Source of the DNA: an uncultured Alphaproteobacteria bacterium
GTDB lineage: Bacteria > Pseudomonadota > Alphaproteobacteria > HIMB59 > GCA-002718135
Length of the DNA stretch: 37,570 nt
Assembly (NCBI GenBank): GCA_902603095.1
Contig: CACKTS010000010.1
Location: 1 to 37,570 of the forward strand
Direction: 5' to 3'
Shown: piece after piece, positions 24,149 to 32,441 of the stretch
How the letters are laid out: every line of letters starts with the position of its first letter
How positions within the stretch are numbered: position 1 is the stretch's first letter
Program-made: the position numbers and the translations under genes
The notes under the pieces: model-generated
Databases searched by the model: none
Seen by the model: only the letters and a program-made list of their open reading frames with translations
What the model was told of the DNA's origin: nothing

Positions 24149-24566
24149 TTAAATTTAAATTAAATTTCTTTTGGTAAAAATAATTGGCCTTACTCTTTAA
24201 ATGGTGTTGCTGATTAAAATTTTTTAATAAACTTTTAATTATTATGTTTTTTCGTATTTTAATAATCGTTTGTGGTTTATAAAATAATCCTGGATAAAAA
24301 TTTAAACTTTGTTGTTTAGGTAGTTTAATTTTTATGTTTTCACATAAAAGCTGAAAACCCAAAAAACCTATATAACAATTTAATTCTTTGATAGATGATT
24401 TTGGTTGTGATGTTGTCTTATTTAAAAAATTTTTTATATTTTTAGAGTTTAGGACAATCTTTTCCTTAAAATCAGTATAAACATCATATCCGCCAACAGT
24501 TTTGTAGATTATTAGTGGCTTATTAGATTGAAAAATCTTATTGAGGTATTCTTTATTGTTCAACAC
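24075..24566 (-). CDS. pabB: N-terminal fragment of split pabB
   Basis: A 163-residue frame. Residues 1-145 fit the N-terminal domain of PabB/TrpE proteins, with CYIGFLGFQL near residue 65 and an FYPGLFYKPQTII stretch near 90. The end NESQYSSLF matches the conserved Tyr that begins the core, after which the frame runs into 15 unrelated residues and stops. The core continues in the +1 frame. If one T of the CTTTTC run (minus strand, plus-strand 24123-24128) were absent, the Tyr-to-GE(T)Y spacing would be 13 residues, as in TrpE. It lacks the LLES feedback site of TrpE. It heads the pab/fol operon, 28 bases from the divergent DUF2141 gene. Confidence 0.75.
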   Translation of the reverse strand: MLNNKEYLNKIFQSNKPLIIYKTVGGYDVYTDFKEKIVLNSKNIKNFLNKTTSQPKSSIKELNCYIGFLGFQLLCENIKIKLPKQQSLNFYPGLFYKPQTIIKIRKNIIIKSLLKNFNQQHHLKSKANYFYQKKFNLNLNESQYSSLFRHFSKKNKTRRNISN

Positions 24567-24594
24567 TGAATTCTATTATAATTAGGTAAAATAT

Positions 24595-25017
24595 ATGAAA
24601 AATACTTTTATTCGAAATATTGTTTTTTTGCTTGTATTATTTTTATCTAGGATTGTTTTGTCACATGGAACAGTAATTATTACCAATGCTGAACATAATA
24701 AAGGGTATATAGATGTAAAAATATATGACTCTAAGGACACCTTTCTTGAAGAAGATAAGGCTATAGAAGTTGTTAGAAAAAAATCGAAAAAGGGTGAGGT
24801 TGTCATTCCATTATCAAAAGTTCATGAGGGCCAGATTGCTATAGTGGTATACCATGATGAAGATGGTGATGGAGAATTAAAAACTGGTTTTTTTTGGCGC
24901 CCAAAAGAAGGTTTTGCTTTTAGTAATAATTATCAACCTAAAGGTCCTCCAAAATTTTCAAAAGCATCTATAAATTTAGTTCACGGAGAACCAGTCTATA
25001 TAGAATTAAATTACTAA
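24595..25017 (+). CDS. DUF2141 exported protein
   Basis: A 140-residue secreted protein. The signal peptide (hydrophobic 8-22, cut after VLS/H or nearby) precedes a small beta-rich domain. AIVVYHDEDGDGELKTGFFWRPKEGFAFSNN (about 82-112) followed by GPPKFSKASINL is the signature of DUF2141. Its biochemical function is not known. The DxDGDGE loop looks able to bind a cation. It is convergent with the SDR gene (2 bases between stop codons) and close to proteorhodopsin; DUF2141 genes also occur beside pigment genes in other bacteria, but no carotenoid gene is here. It is divergent from pabB with a 28-base spacer. Confidence 0.85.
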   Translation: MKNTFIRNIVFLLVLFLSRIVLSHGTVIITNAEHNKGYIDVKIYDSKDTFLEEDKAIEVVRKKSKKGEVVIPLSKVHEGQIAIVVYHDEDGDGELKTGFFWRPKEGFAFSNNYQPKGPPKFSKASINLVHGEPVYIELNY

Positions 25018-25019
25018 TT

Positions 25020-25745
25020 TTATCCTTTTCTTCTCAGCGTAGATCTTCCACCATCAACATTAAATATTTGACCGGTTATCCAATTACTTGAGTTATTTAA
25101 TAAGAGGGCAGCTAATTTACTATGATCACTAGGTTGGCCAATTCTAGGAATGGGGTGTAATAATTCAATTGCTTTCCTTATATTCTCATTTGAGGTTATT
25201 GATTTAGTCATACCAGTATCTGTTAGACTAGGTGAAATACAATTCACCCTTATGTCAGGAGCAAGTTCAGCTGCCAATGAAACTGTTAGAGCTTCAACAC
25301 CACCTTTTGCTGTTGATATTATAGTATGATTCATAAATCCAGTTTTTACTGCTATAGAAGAAAATAATAAGATCGATCCTTTATTTTTTTTTAAAATATC
25401 TTTTGTTGCTTTAATTGAAATAATCGCACCCAATGTATTAACTTTAAAACTTTCAATGTAATCATTTTCATGTGCAAGAGTTAGTGATTTTAAATCAATT
25501 GATCCTGCACAATATGCTAATCCAAAAATATTATCTCCGCAATCATTTAAGGCTTGAATTAAATCTTTGCTTTTAGTAACATCGGCTACTGAATAAGGAC
25601 ACTTCAATTCATCAGATATTTTTTTTAAAGAAGCATAGTTTCTACCAATTAAATGCGGCTCAAATTCATCTTTAATAATTTCCTTTGCTATAGAAGAACC
25701 AATAGATCCTGATCCACCAATAATTATAATTTTTTTTTTTGACAT
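25020..25745 (-). CDS. SDR-family oxidoreductase lacking the canonical catalytic Tyr
   Basis: A 241-residue Rossmann-fold short-chain dehydrogenase. The nucleotide-binding loop is GGSGSIGSSIA (10-20), with VNTLG Asn at 103, the catalytic-strand Ser in LLFSSIA (129/130) and RVNCISPSLTDTGMT (166-180). The active-site YxxxK appears as I143-S-T-A-K147, so the Lys is kept but the Tyr is Ile. This HxxIxxAKGGVEAL form recurs in an SDR subfamily, so it is probably not a random mutation; the chemistry is unclear. It begins directly after the proteorhodopsin stop (0 bases between), implying co-transcription. Substrate unknown. Confidence 0.85.
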   Translation of the reverse strand: MSKKKIIIIGGSGSIGSSIAKEIIKDEFEPHLIGRNYASLKKISDELKCPYSVADVTKSKDLIQALNDCGDNIFGLAYCAGSIDLKSLTLAHENDYIESFKVNTLGAIISIKATKDILKKNKGSILLFSSIAVKTGFMNHTIISTAKGGVEALTVSLAAELAPDIRVNCISPSLTDTGMTKSITSNENIRKAIELLHPIPRIGQPSDHSKLAALLLNNSSNWITGQIFNVDGGRSTLRRKG

Positions 25746-26459
25746 TTATTGTTGGGTGGATTTGGTGTCTTTTATAGCTGCATTCCATATAATTAAACCA
25801 AATAAAATTTTATTTATAAAATCTGCTAAATTGTAAGTAATGTTAAGAAAATTAATATTAACTGTTCCCAGTCCAATCATTGGAGTTAACAAACCAAATA
25901 TATATCCTATCGGATAAATTGACCAACCGATAACAACAATTAAACCCATTGTCCGAAAGGCATATTTGATTGATTCATTCTTAGTTGCTACAACACTTGA
26001 TTCACCTTTAAATATTTCAAAAACAATAAATATCCATCCTGCCATACCTATTACAAATCCCATTGGTGCTGAAATCCATCCATTTTCACCTGCATATCCG
26101 CCAAGAAGCATAACTAGTGTTCCAAGCAACAATCTCCAAAAAACATTAGAGGATACGGCTAAGCCTGCCGCTACTAGAATTAAATAAAACTCTATCATTT
26201 GTAAAGGAACTGTAAGCAACCAATCTATATATCTATATACGATAGGCGATTCTCCAGTATTTACCCAATGCTCTCTCATATAGTAATAGTGGACAGTAGC
26301 TATTAGGGTGACTAAGCCTACTACAAGCAATGAAACTCTCCAAGAAGATTTCACATTCATTCCCTCATACAAAAAAAACACAGTGGCCGCAAACATTGCA
26401 ACTGAAACTATCCAAAAGGAAATTCCAACATAATCCGAAGCTTGTAAATAATATCCCAT
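25746..26459 (-). CDS. proteorhodopsin, blue-absorbing type, no signal peptide
   Basis: A 237-residue seven-helix retinal proton pump. RYIDWLLTVPLQMIEFYLIL (76-95) contains the proton acceptor D79 (PR D97), the donor E90 (PR E108) and Q87 at the spectral-tuning site (PR 105), where Gln indicates blue absorption. H57 matches PR H75, which pairs with the acceptor. The retinal Lys is K217 in ADFINKILFGLIIW. The first residues MGYYLQASDYVGISFW lack the signal peptide of many SAR11 and SAR86 forms. A TAG two codons upstream in frame and an AGGGAG ribosome site confirm this start. No retinal or carotenoid synthesis genes are in the window. It is divergent from rpoH. Confidence 0.96.
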   Translation of the reverse strand: MGYYLQASDYVGISFWIVSVAMFAATVFFLYEGMNVKSSWRVSLLVVGLVTLIATVHYYYMREHWVNTGESPIVYRYIDWLLTVPLQMIEFYLILVAAGLAVSSNVFWRLLLGTLVMLLGGYAGENGWISAPMGFVIGMAGWIFIVFEIFKGESSVVATKNESIKYAFRTMGLIVVIGWSIYPIGYIFGLLTPMIGLGTVNINFLNITYNLADFINKILFGLIIWNAAIKDTKSTQQ

Positions 26460-26481
26460 AAACTACTCTCCCTTACTATAA

Positions 26482-26487
26482 ATTATA
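26482..26487 (-). promoter_or_regulatory. possible -10 element for proteorhodopsin
   Basis: TATAAT on the minus strand, 22 bases before the proteorhodopsin ATG, with AGGGAG between them. No convincing -35 at normal spacing is present, and the surrounding 190-base rpoH-proteorhodopsin spacer (26460-26649) is almost pure A/T. This is a weak call; the spacer holds nothing else I can name. Confidence 0.3.
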
Positions 26488-26649
26488 TTATTTTAATAAT
26501 TTTCAAGAAGAATTATCAATATTTTAAAAGGTGCGACAAAATATACTATTAAATTTTGATCTTTTCATATTTGGTTAATTGAATTAAATATTTTAATAAT
26601 TACATTAAAAATTCCTTAAAATACAAATTTTTAAAATAGAAAGCGAACA

Positions 26650-27483
26650 ATGTTTAATAAAAAACAAAAAATGTTAACTAAAGAAAAGGAGTATAAATTA
26701 ATTCGTAATTGGCAAAACTCAAAAGACAACAATTCATTTGTTGAGCTTTTAAATGCATATAAGCCTTTAGTTTTTTCTTTAGTTAAAAAATTTTCCAGTT
26801 ACGGCTTGCCACAGGATGATCTTTTGCAAGAAGGAAAAATGGGCTTAATGTACGCAATAGAAAAGTTTGATATTTCTAAAGGATTTAGACTTTCTACTTA
26901 TTCTCGTTGGTGGATAAGAGCAATGATACAAGATTATATTATAAAAAATTGGTCAATAGTAAAAAATGGATCAACTGCTTCACAAAAAATTTTATTTTTT
27001 AATTTTAATAAAGTAAAAAAAATGATTAATTTAAATGGTTTAAAAACTATGGATATTGATGATATCTATAAAATATCTAAAATGTTAAATATGAAACCAT
27101 TAGATATAGAGCATTTAAACACCAGATTAATAATGGGTGATCAGTCATTAAATCAAACTATTAAAGAAAATGAAAGTACCGTTGAATTAATCGATCTTTT
27201 AAAAGATAACTCAGACACACAAAATACTATTTATCAAAAAAATAATGATGGAGCTCTAAAACAAAAATGGATTTTGCAAGCAATTAATAAACTTGATGAA
27301 AGAGAAAAATTTATAATTAATTCTAGAAAATTAACTGATTCACCAAAAACATTAGAAAGTCTTGGCAAAAAATTTAAAATCAGCAAAGAAAGAGTAAGAC
27401 AGATTGAGGTAACGAGTTTAAAAAAGTTGAAAAAAAATATATTACAAATTTCAAATGAACCAAAAGAATTTTTTGTTAATTAA
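26650..27483 (+). CDS. rpoH: RpoH-type (sigma-32) RNA polymerase sigma factor
   Basis: A 277-residue sigma-70-family protein. The core-binding and -10 region LLQEGKMGLMYAIEKFDISKGFRLSTYSRWWIRAMIQDYI (58-97) is present. The RpoH-specific block reads WSIVKNGSTASQKILFFNFN (101-120), a close match to the RpoH box QKKLFFNLR. A C-terminal helix-turn-helix (TLESLGKKFKISKERVRQIE, about 236-255) binds the -35. It lacks region 1.1, excluding a primary sigma. It should drive heat-shock genes, including hsp20 in this window, whose promoter fits. It is lysine-rich (41 residues) and divergent from proteorhodopsin across 190 AT-rich bases. Confidence 0.92.
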   Translation: MFNKKQKMLTKEKEYKLIRNWQNSKDNNSFVELLNAYKPLVFSLVKKFSSYGLPQDDLLQEGKMGLMYAIEKFDISKGFRLSTYSRWWIRAMIQDYIIKNWSIVKNGSTASQKILFFNFNKVKKMINLNGLKTMDIDDIYKISKMLNMKPLDIEHLNTRLIMGDQSLNQTIKENESTVELIDLLKDNSDTQNTIYQKNNDGALKQKWILQAINKLDEREKFIINSRKLTDSPKTLESLGKKFKISKERVRQIEVTSLKKLKKNILQISNEPKEFFVN

Positions 27484-27489
27484 TTTTAA

Positions 27490-27933
27490 GTGCAAAAAGA
27501 TTTAGATTTTTACAAATATTTTAAACCTGAATTATCGCCTCAAAAAATGCTTGAATATGGAGTTTTTGGAGGTTCATATCTTGGCAATACGATTGATGAA
27601 TTTCCAAAATCTTGGTTTAAAAAAGCTAAATTAAGTGAAAAATTTAATGTTCAACTGAATTATTTCCAAATCAAATCTGGTCAAAGCTTGCAAGAGTGGC
27701 AAAAAAGGGGCTGGATCATGAAAGAAGATCCGCGCGGTTGGTTTCAGTGGTACTGTCGTTTTTCAAATGGAAGAAGAATTCCGGAGGTTGATAAAATTCA
27801 AATTTCTAGATGGAAGGCTTTTGGTCCCAGGCACATAGGCGGTATTAAAAAAAATTGCCCTAAAAGATTTTTCAGTTGTAGGAGAAAGCAAAGGCAAGCC
27901 TTGCTGCAATGGGCATATAACCCTTTTTTTTAA
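27490..27933 (+). CDS. conserved unknown protein, GTG start
   Basis: A 147-residue soluble protein starting at a GTG six bases after rpoH. It has no signal peptide or membrane segment. Conserved-looking blocks are EYGVFGGSYLGNTIDEFPKSWF (about 22-43), QSLQEWQKRGWIMKEDPRGWFQWYCRFSNGRR (about 65-96) and a Cys/Arg-rich tail with CPKRFFSCRRKQRQALLQW. I recall similar uncharacterised proteins in diverse bacteria and plants but no function. The many Trp and Arg residues and the basic tail would suit nucleic-acid contact, which is only a guess. It is probably co-transcribed with rpoH. Confidence 0.78.
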   Translation: MQKDLDFYKYFKPELSPQKMLEYGVFGGSYLGNTIDEFPKSWFKKAKLSEKFNVQLNYFQIKSGQSLQEWQKRGWIMKEDPRGWFQWYCRFSNGRRIPEVDKIQISRWKAFGPRHIGGIKKNCPKRFFSCRRKQRQALLQWAYNPFF

Positions 27934-27983
27934 TTTTAGAATTCAAAACATCCATCAGTTTAATATAAGGTAAGTTATTAATT

Positions 27984-29375
27984 ATGAATAAATTAAAACT
28001 TCACAACACCCTTGGTAATAAAGTGGAAGAATTTATTCCAATTAATATAAAAAATATAAGAGTATATGCTTGCGGTCCTACTGTTTACAACTATGCACAT
28101 ATTGGCAATGCGCGTATGGCAGTTGTTAATGATTTATTAGTTCGTTTTCTCAGAACAATATATCCAAAAGTAACCTATGTTTCTAATATTACTGATATAG
28201 ACGATAAGATTATTGCAGCATCAGAAGAAAAAAATATTCCAATTAAAGAGCTAACAAAAAAATTTACAGATATTTATAATGAGGATATGTCTGTTCTTGG
28301 TGTCAGTCTACCTGACATACAACCAAAAGCCACCGATCACATAAATGAAATGATAGAATTAACAAAGTTATTAATCCAAAATAATTTTGCATATGAAAAA
28401 GAAGGTCACGTATTATTTGATGTGCCTAAATTTAAAGATTATGGATCTTTGTCTGGGCGTAATAGAGATGAACAAATTATAGGAAGTAGAGTTGAGGTTG
28501 CTCCTTACAAAAAAGATCCAACCGATTTTGTTTTATGGAAACCTAGCCCTGCTCCAAAACCTGGTTGGGAATCTCCTTGGGGTTTTGGCAGACCTGGTTG
28601 GCATTTAGAATGTTCTGCAATGTCAGAAAAAACATTAGGACTTCCTTTTGATATACATAGTGGAGGAGCAGATTTAATTTTTCCTCACCATGAAAATGAA
28701 ATTGCACAGACATGTGCTGCTCATAATAATACTCATGATTTAAAATCTTTTGCAAAATATTGGTTTCACAATGGATTTGTGAATGTAGAAGGAGAAAAAA
28801 TGTCAAAATCTGTTGGTAATATACGTCTTGTTAATGAGTTGAATAAAGAATTCAAAGGAGAAGTATTGAGGCTTACACTTCTTTCTGCACATTACAGACA
28901 ACCATTAAACTGGACTAGAAATATTATAAAACAGAATAGTACTATGTTGGAACGTTTTTATCGAAACCTAAAAGATTTAGAAAATATAGATGCTTATAAA
29001 CATAATGATCAAATAGATGATGTTGTTATAGAAGGTTTATATGATGATCTTAATACTCCAAAAGTAATTGCAGAATTAAATGTATTAAGTAATCAATTAA
29101 GTAGTGCAGATAACAAAATGAAAAGTAGGATTAAATATAATTTATTGGAAGTAGGTAAAATAATTGGCATTCTTCAAAATAATCCTGATACGTGGCTAGG
29201 ATATGGAAAATCAGCAATTCTTGATGAAACTACTATAGAAAGGTTGATAAAAGAACGCAATGAAGCTAGAGGAAATAAAAATTTTGATTTAGCTGATCAA
29301 ATTCGTGATGAACTAAAAGAAAAAGGTGTCGAAATTGAAGATACAAAAAATGGAACCATTTGGAAAAGTGATTAA
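27984..29375 (+). CDS. cysS: cysteinyl-tRNA synthetase
   Basis: A 463-residue class I aminoacyl-tRNA synthetase, the usual length. CGPTVYNYAHIGNARM (about 30-45) contains both the zinc-ligand Cys and the HIGH-type motif as HIGN. GWHLECSAMS and HPHHENEIAQ-like FPHHENEIAQ supply the other zinc ligands, and KMSKSVGN (about 273-280) is the ATP-binding loop. A C-terminal helical domain ends with RNEARGNKNFDLADQIRDEL, a CysRS signature. It charges tRNA-Cys in the cytoplasm. thrS follows after 9 bases, so they may share a transcript. Confidence 0.97.
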   Translation: MNKLKLHNTLGNKVEEFIPINIKNIRVYACGPTVYNYAHIGNARMAVVNDLLVRFLRTIYPKVTYVSNITDIDDKIIAASEEKNIPIKELTKKFTDIYNEDMSVLGVSLPDIQPKATDHINEMIELTKLLIQNNFAYEKEGHVLFDVPKFKDYGSLSGRNRDEQIIGSRVEVAPYKKDPTDFVLWKPSPAPKPGWESPWGFGRPGWHLECSAMSEKTLGLPFDIHSGGADLIFPHHENEIAQTCAAHNNTHDLKSFAKYWFHNGFVNVEGEKMSKSVGNIRLVNELNKEFKGEVLRLTLLSAHYRQPLNWTRNIIKQNSTMLERFYRNLKDLENIDAYKHNDQIDDVVIEGLYDDLNTPKVIAELNVLSNQLSSADNKMKSRIKYNLLEVGKIIGILQNNPDTWLGYGKSAILDETTIERLIKERNEARGNKNFDLADQIRDELKEKGVEIEDTKNGTIWKSD

Positions 29376-29384
29376 AGTTTATAT

Positions 29385-31310
29385 ATGAGTGATAAAATTA
29401 CTATTACATTTCCGGATGGAAATATAAAAAGTGTAAAAAAAGGAATTAATGGTTTTGAAATTGCTGAAGAAATTTCAAAATCTTTAGCAAAAGAATCTAT
29501 TGCTATAAAAATAAATAGTGAAATTTTTGATCTTAAAAGAAAAATTGAAAGAGATGCAAAAATTCAAATAATTAAAAAAAGTGATAAAGAGGCCCTAGAT
29601 ATCATTAGACATGACTGTGCTCATGTAATGGCAGAAGCTGTTCAATCGCTGTTTCCAGAGACACAAGTGACTATAGGACCTTCTATTGAAAATGGTTTTT
29701 ATTATGATTTTGCACGCAAGGAGCCTTTTACACTATCAGACTTGCCTAAAATAGAAAAAAAAATGCATGAAATTATTAATAAAGGAGAAGAATTTACAAG
29801 AGAAGTTTGGTCACAAAAAGAAGCTAAAAAATTTTTTAAAGATAAAGGCGAAGTTTATAAACTCGAATTAATTGAAGATTTAGATCCTGAAGAAGAGATA
29901 TCCATTTATAAGCAAGGTGAATGGCTAGATCTTTGCCGTGGACCACACATGAACAGTACAAAAGAAATTGGTAAGGGCTTTAAATTAATGAAAGTTGCCG
30001 GCGCTTATTGGCGCGGTGACTCTAATAATATAATGCTAACACGTATATATGGAACAGCTTGGAGGAATGAAAAGGAACTAGACATTCATTTAAAGCAAAT
30101 TGAAGAAGCAGAAAAACGAGATCACAGGAAGCTTGGAAAACAAATGAGTCTTTTTCATTTTCAAGAAGAGGCACCTGGGGCTGTTTTTTGGCATCCTAAA
30201 GGATGGCAATTATTTCAATCATTAATAAACTATATGCGCTTAAGACAAGATAGAGCAGGTTATGTTGAAACTAACACGCCAGATCTTTTAGATAAATCAT
30301 TATGGGAAGCTTCAGGACATTGGGAAAAATTTGGTGATAACATGTTCACTACAGACCCTAAGGAAGAAAAGGTTTTTGCTATAAAACCAATGAATTGTCC
30401 AGGGGCAGTTGAAGTATATAAACAGGGTCTTAAAAGTTATAGGGACCTCCCTTTGCGCATGTCTGAATTTGGTAAAGTGCATAGATATGAACCTTCTGGA
30501 GCTTTGCACGGTTTAATGCGAGTAAGAGCTTTCACTCAAGATGATGCACATATTTTTTGTACAGAGGATCAAATAACTGAAGAAAGTAAAACAGTTTGTG
30601 ATCTTATCCTTAGTATTTACAAAGACTTTGGCTTTGATGACGTAAGAATCAAATTTTCTGATAGGCCTGAAAAACGAGTAGGCGATGATGTTGTTTGGGA
30701 TAAGGCAGAAGAAGCTTTAAGACTAGCAATGGAAGCTACAGGGCTTGAGTATACACTTAATCCTGGAGAGGGCGCTTTTTATGGACCAAAACTAGAGTTT
30801 GTTTTACGAGATGCAATTGGTCGTGACTGGCAATGTGGAACATTGCAAGTAGATTTAAATTTACCAGAAAGACTTGGGGCAACTTATGTTGATGAAGATG
30901 GTCAGAAAAAAGTTCCTGTGATGCTGCATAGAGCTCTTTTTGGTTCCTTAGAGAGATTTACTGGAATTTTAATTGAACATTATGCTGGGCATTTACCATT
31001 ATGGTTATCTCCATCTCAGATTGTTGTTGCTACAATAACTTCAGAGACAGATAATTATGCTTTTGAAGTTAAAGATCAATTAATAAAAAATAATTTAAGA
31101 ACAGAAATAGATATTCGAAATGAAAAAATAGGATATAAAATCCGTAAACATAGTAATTCAAAAATACCAATTATCCTTGCGGTTGGAAAAAAAGAATCAG
31201 AAGATCGTACAGTGTCTATCAGGCGTATAGGAAGCCCTGATACAAAAGTTATGAAGTTAGAAGAATTAATAAATAGTTTACAAACAGAATCTTTATCACC
31301 AATAGAGTAA
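29385..31310 (+). CDS. thrS: threonyl-tRNA synthetase
   Basis: A 641-residue class II synthetase with the complete bacterial architecture. An N-terminal TGS domain (about 1-62) is followed by an editing domain with HDCAHVMAEAV (about 71-82) and CRGPHM. The catalytic core contains MNCPGAVEVY, RYEPSGALHGLMRVRAFTQDDAHIFC and VMLHRALFGSLERF with the zinc-ligand Cys/His/His. A C-terminal anticodon-binding domain starts near residue 540. Presence of the editing histidines indicates normal Ser-tRNA proofreading. No leader structure or T-box is seen in the short gap after cysS. Confidence 0.97.
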   Translation: MSDKITITFPDGNIKSVKKGINGFEIAEEISKSLAKESIAIKINSEIFDLKRKIERDAKIQIIKKSDKEALDIIRHDCAHVMAEAVQSLFPETQVTIGPSIENGFYYDFARKEPFTLSDLPKIEKKMHEIINKGEEFTREVWSQKEAKKFFKDKGEVYKLELIEDLDPEEEISIYKQGEWLDLCRGPHMNSTKEIGKGFKLMKVAGAYWRGDSNNIMLTRIYGTAWRNEKELDIHLKQIEEAEKRDHRKLGKQMSLFHFQEEAPGAVFWHPKGWQLFQSLINYMRLRQDRAGYVETNTPDLLDKSLWEASGHWEKFGDNMFTTDPKEEKVFAIKPMNCPGAVEVYKQGLKSYRDLPLRMSEFGKVHRYEPSGALHGLMRVRAFTQDDAHIFCTEDQITEESKTVCDLILSIYKDFGFDDVRIKFSDRPEKRVGDDVVWDKAEEALRLAMEATGLEYTLNPGEGAFYGPKLEFVLRDAIGRDWQCGTLQVDLNLPERLGATYVDEDGQKKVPVMLHRALFGSLERFTGILIEHYAGHLPLWLSPSQIVVATITSETDNYAFEVKDQLIKNNLRTEIDIRNEKIGYKIRKHSNSKIPIILAVGKKESEDRTVSIRRIGSPDTKVMKLEELINSLQTESLSPIE

Positions 31311-31321
31311 GGGGCTAAATA

Positions 31322-31795
31322 ATGAATGATATAAATTTTGAAAAAAGAATATCTATTGAACAAGTTGAGGAATCTACTGAATTGGCACCTAAGTTTGATA
31401 CAGATGGTTTGATTCCAGTAGTTACTACGGACTATAGCTCTGGGGAAGTTTTAATGCAAGGTTACATGAATGAAGAAGCATTCAAGAAAACAATTACATT
31501 AGGACAAGCAGTTTATTATTCACGCAGCAGAAACACTTTATGGCATAAAGGTAAAACAAGTGGACTTATTCAAAAAATAAAAGAGATTAGAATAGATGAC
31601 GACCAAGATAGTGTATGGTTACGTGTAGATGTGCAAGGTGGGGCTAGCTGTCACGTTGGATATAGGTCTTGCTTTTACAGAAGCATTCCTTTTGGAGATA
31701 ACAACTCATCGATTGTCCTAAAATATGAGGAAAAAGAAAAGGTTTTCGATCCCAAAGAAATTTATGGGGATGCTCCTAACCCTACAAAGCTATAA
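31322..31795 (+). CDS. hisI: phosphoribosyl-AMP cyclohydrolase
   Basis: A 157-residue His[33 protein letters not shown] and the metal-binding [18 protein letters not shown] (about 104-121, two conserved Cys and a His) are the full set of signatures. An N-terminal extension of about 25 residues precedes the core. It opens the purine ring of PR-AMP in histidine synthesis. It stands alone, 11 bases after thrS and away from any other his gene, and lacks the HisE domain often fused to it. Confidence 0.94.
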   Translation: MNDINFEKRISIEQVEESTELAPKFDTDGLIPVVTTDYSSGEVLMQGYMNEEAFKKTITLGQAVYYSRSRNTLWHKGKTSGLIQKIKEIRIDDDQDSVWLRVDVQGGASCHVGYRSCFYRSIPFGDNNSSIVLKYEEKEKVFDPKEIYGDAPNPTKL

Positions 31796-31840
31796 TCTTA
31801 TTTACAATTAAATATAATGGCATAAAGCAATAACTTACTT

Positions 31841-32431
31841 ATGACATCAAAACTTAAATTTATTGAAACGAGTAAAATGCCAACAGATTTAGGTGAATTT
31901 ACCATACATGCTTTTACTGACGAAAAGGATTCTAAAGATCACCTAGCAATAGGTATGGGGGATTTGCTAACCAACGAACCTGTATTGAGCAGAATTCACT
32001 CACAATGTATAACTGGTGAGTCTTTTTTTAGTATGCGTTGTGATTGCAGATATCAGTTAACCGAGTCACTAACACAAATTGCAGAAAGAGGTCGTGGTGT
32101 AGTTTTTTACCTTCAGCAAGAGGGAAGGGGCATTGGTCTATCAAACAAAATTAGAGCCTATAATCTTCAAGACAAAGGTTTGGATACCGTTGAAGCTAAT
32201 CATCAATTAGGTTTTAAAGAGGATGAAAGAGGTTATGGAATTGTATCAGATATGATCAACTTTCTTGGAATTAAAAAAGTTGATTTAATGACAAACAATC
32301 CAAAAAAAATAAAAGCACTCGAGGCCATGGGTGTTATTATAAATCAAAGAGTGCCACTGTCTTCAAATACAAATAAGTATAATGAAAAATATATATCAAC
32401 TAAAATAAAAAAGCTTGGTCACTTAATATAA
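31841..32431 (+). CDS. ribA: GTP cyclohydrolase II
   Basis: A 196-residue stand-alone RibA. The zinc motif CITGESFFSMRCDC gives the three cysteines (C-x10-C-x-C), preceded by RIHSQ. LQQEGRGIGLSNKIRAYNLQDKG contains the catalytic block, followed by TVEANHQLGF and MTNNPKKIKALEAMG. It converts GTP to the first riboflavin precursor. The fused RibB domain common in many bacteria is absent. No FMN riboswitch is visible in the 45-base gap before it. Other riboflavin genes are not in the window. Confidence 0.94.
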   Translation: MTSKLKFIETSKMPTDLGEFTIHAFTDEKDSKDHLAIGMGDLLTNEPVLSRIHSQCITGESFFSMRCDCRYQLTESLTQIAERGRGVVFYLQQEGRGIGLSNKIRAYNLQDKGLDTVEANHQLGFKEDERGYGIVSDMINFLGIKKVDLMTNNPKKIKALEAMGVIINQRVPLSSNTNKYNEKYISTKIKKLGHLI

Positions 32432-32441
32432 ACTTTTCTTT

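Noticed and set aside
26650-27483. Primary sigma factor (RpoD)
   Set aside because: No region 1.1, only 277 residues, and it has the RpoH-specific QKxLFFN block.
31796-31840. FMN riboswitch before ribA
   Set aside because: The spacer is only 45 bases with no GC-rich conserved blocks; too short for an RFN element.
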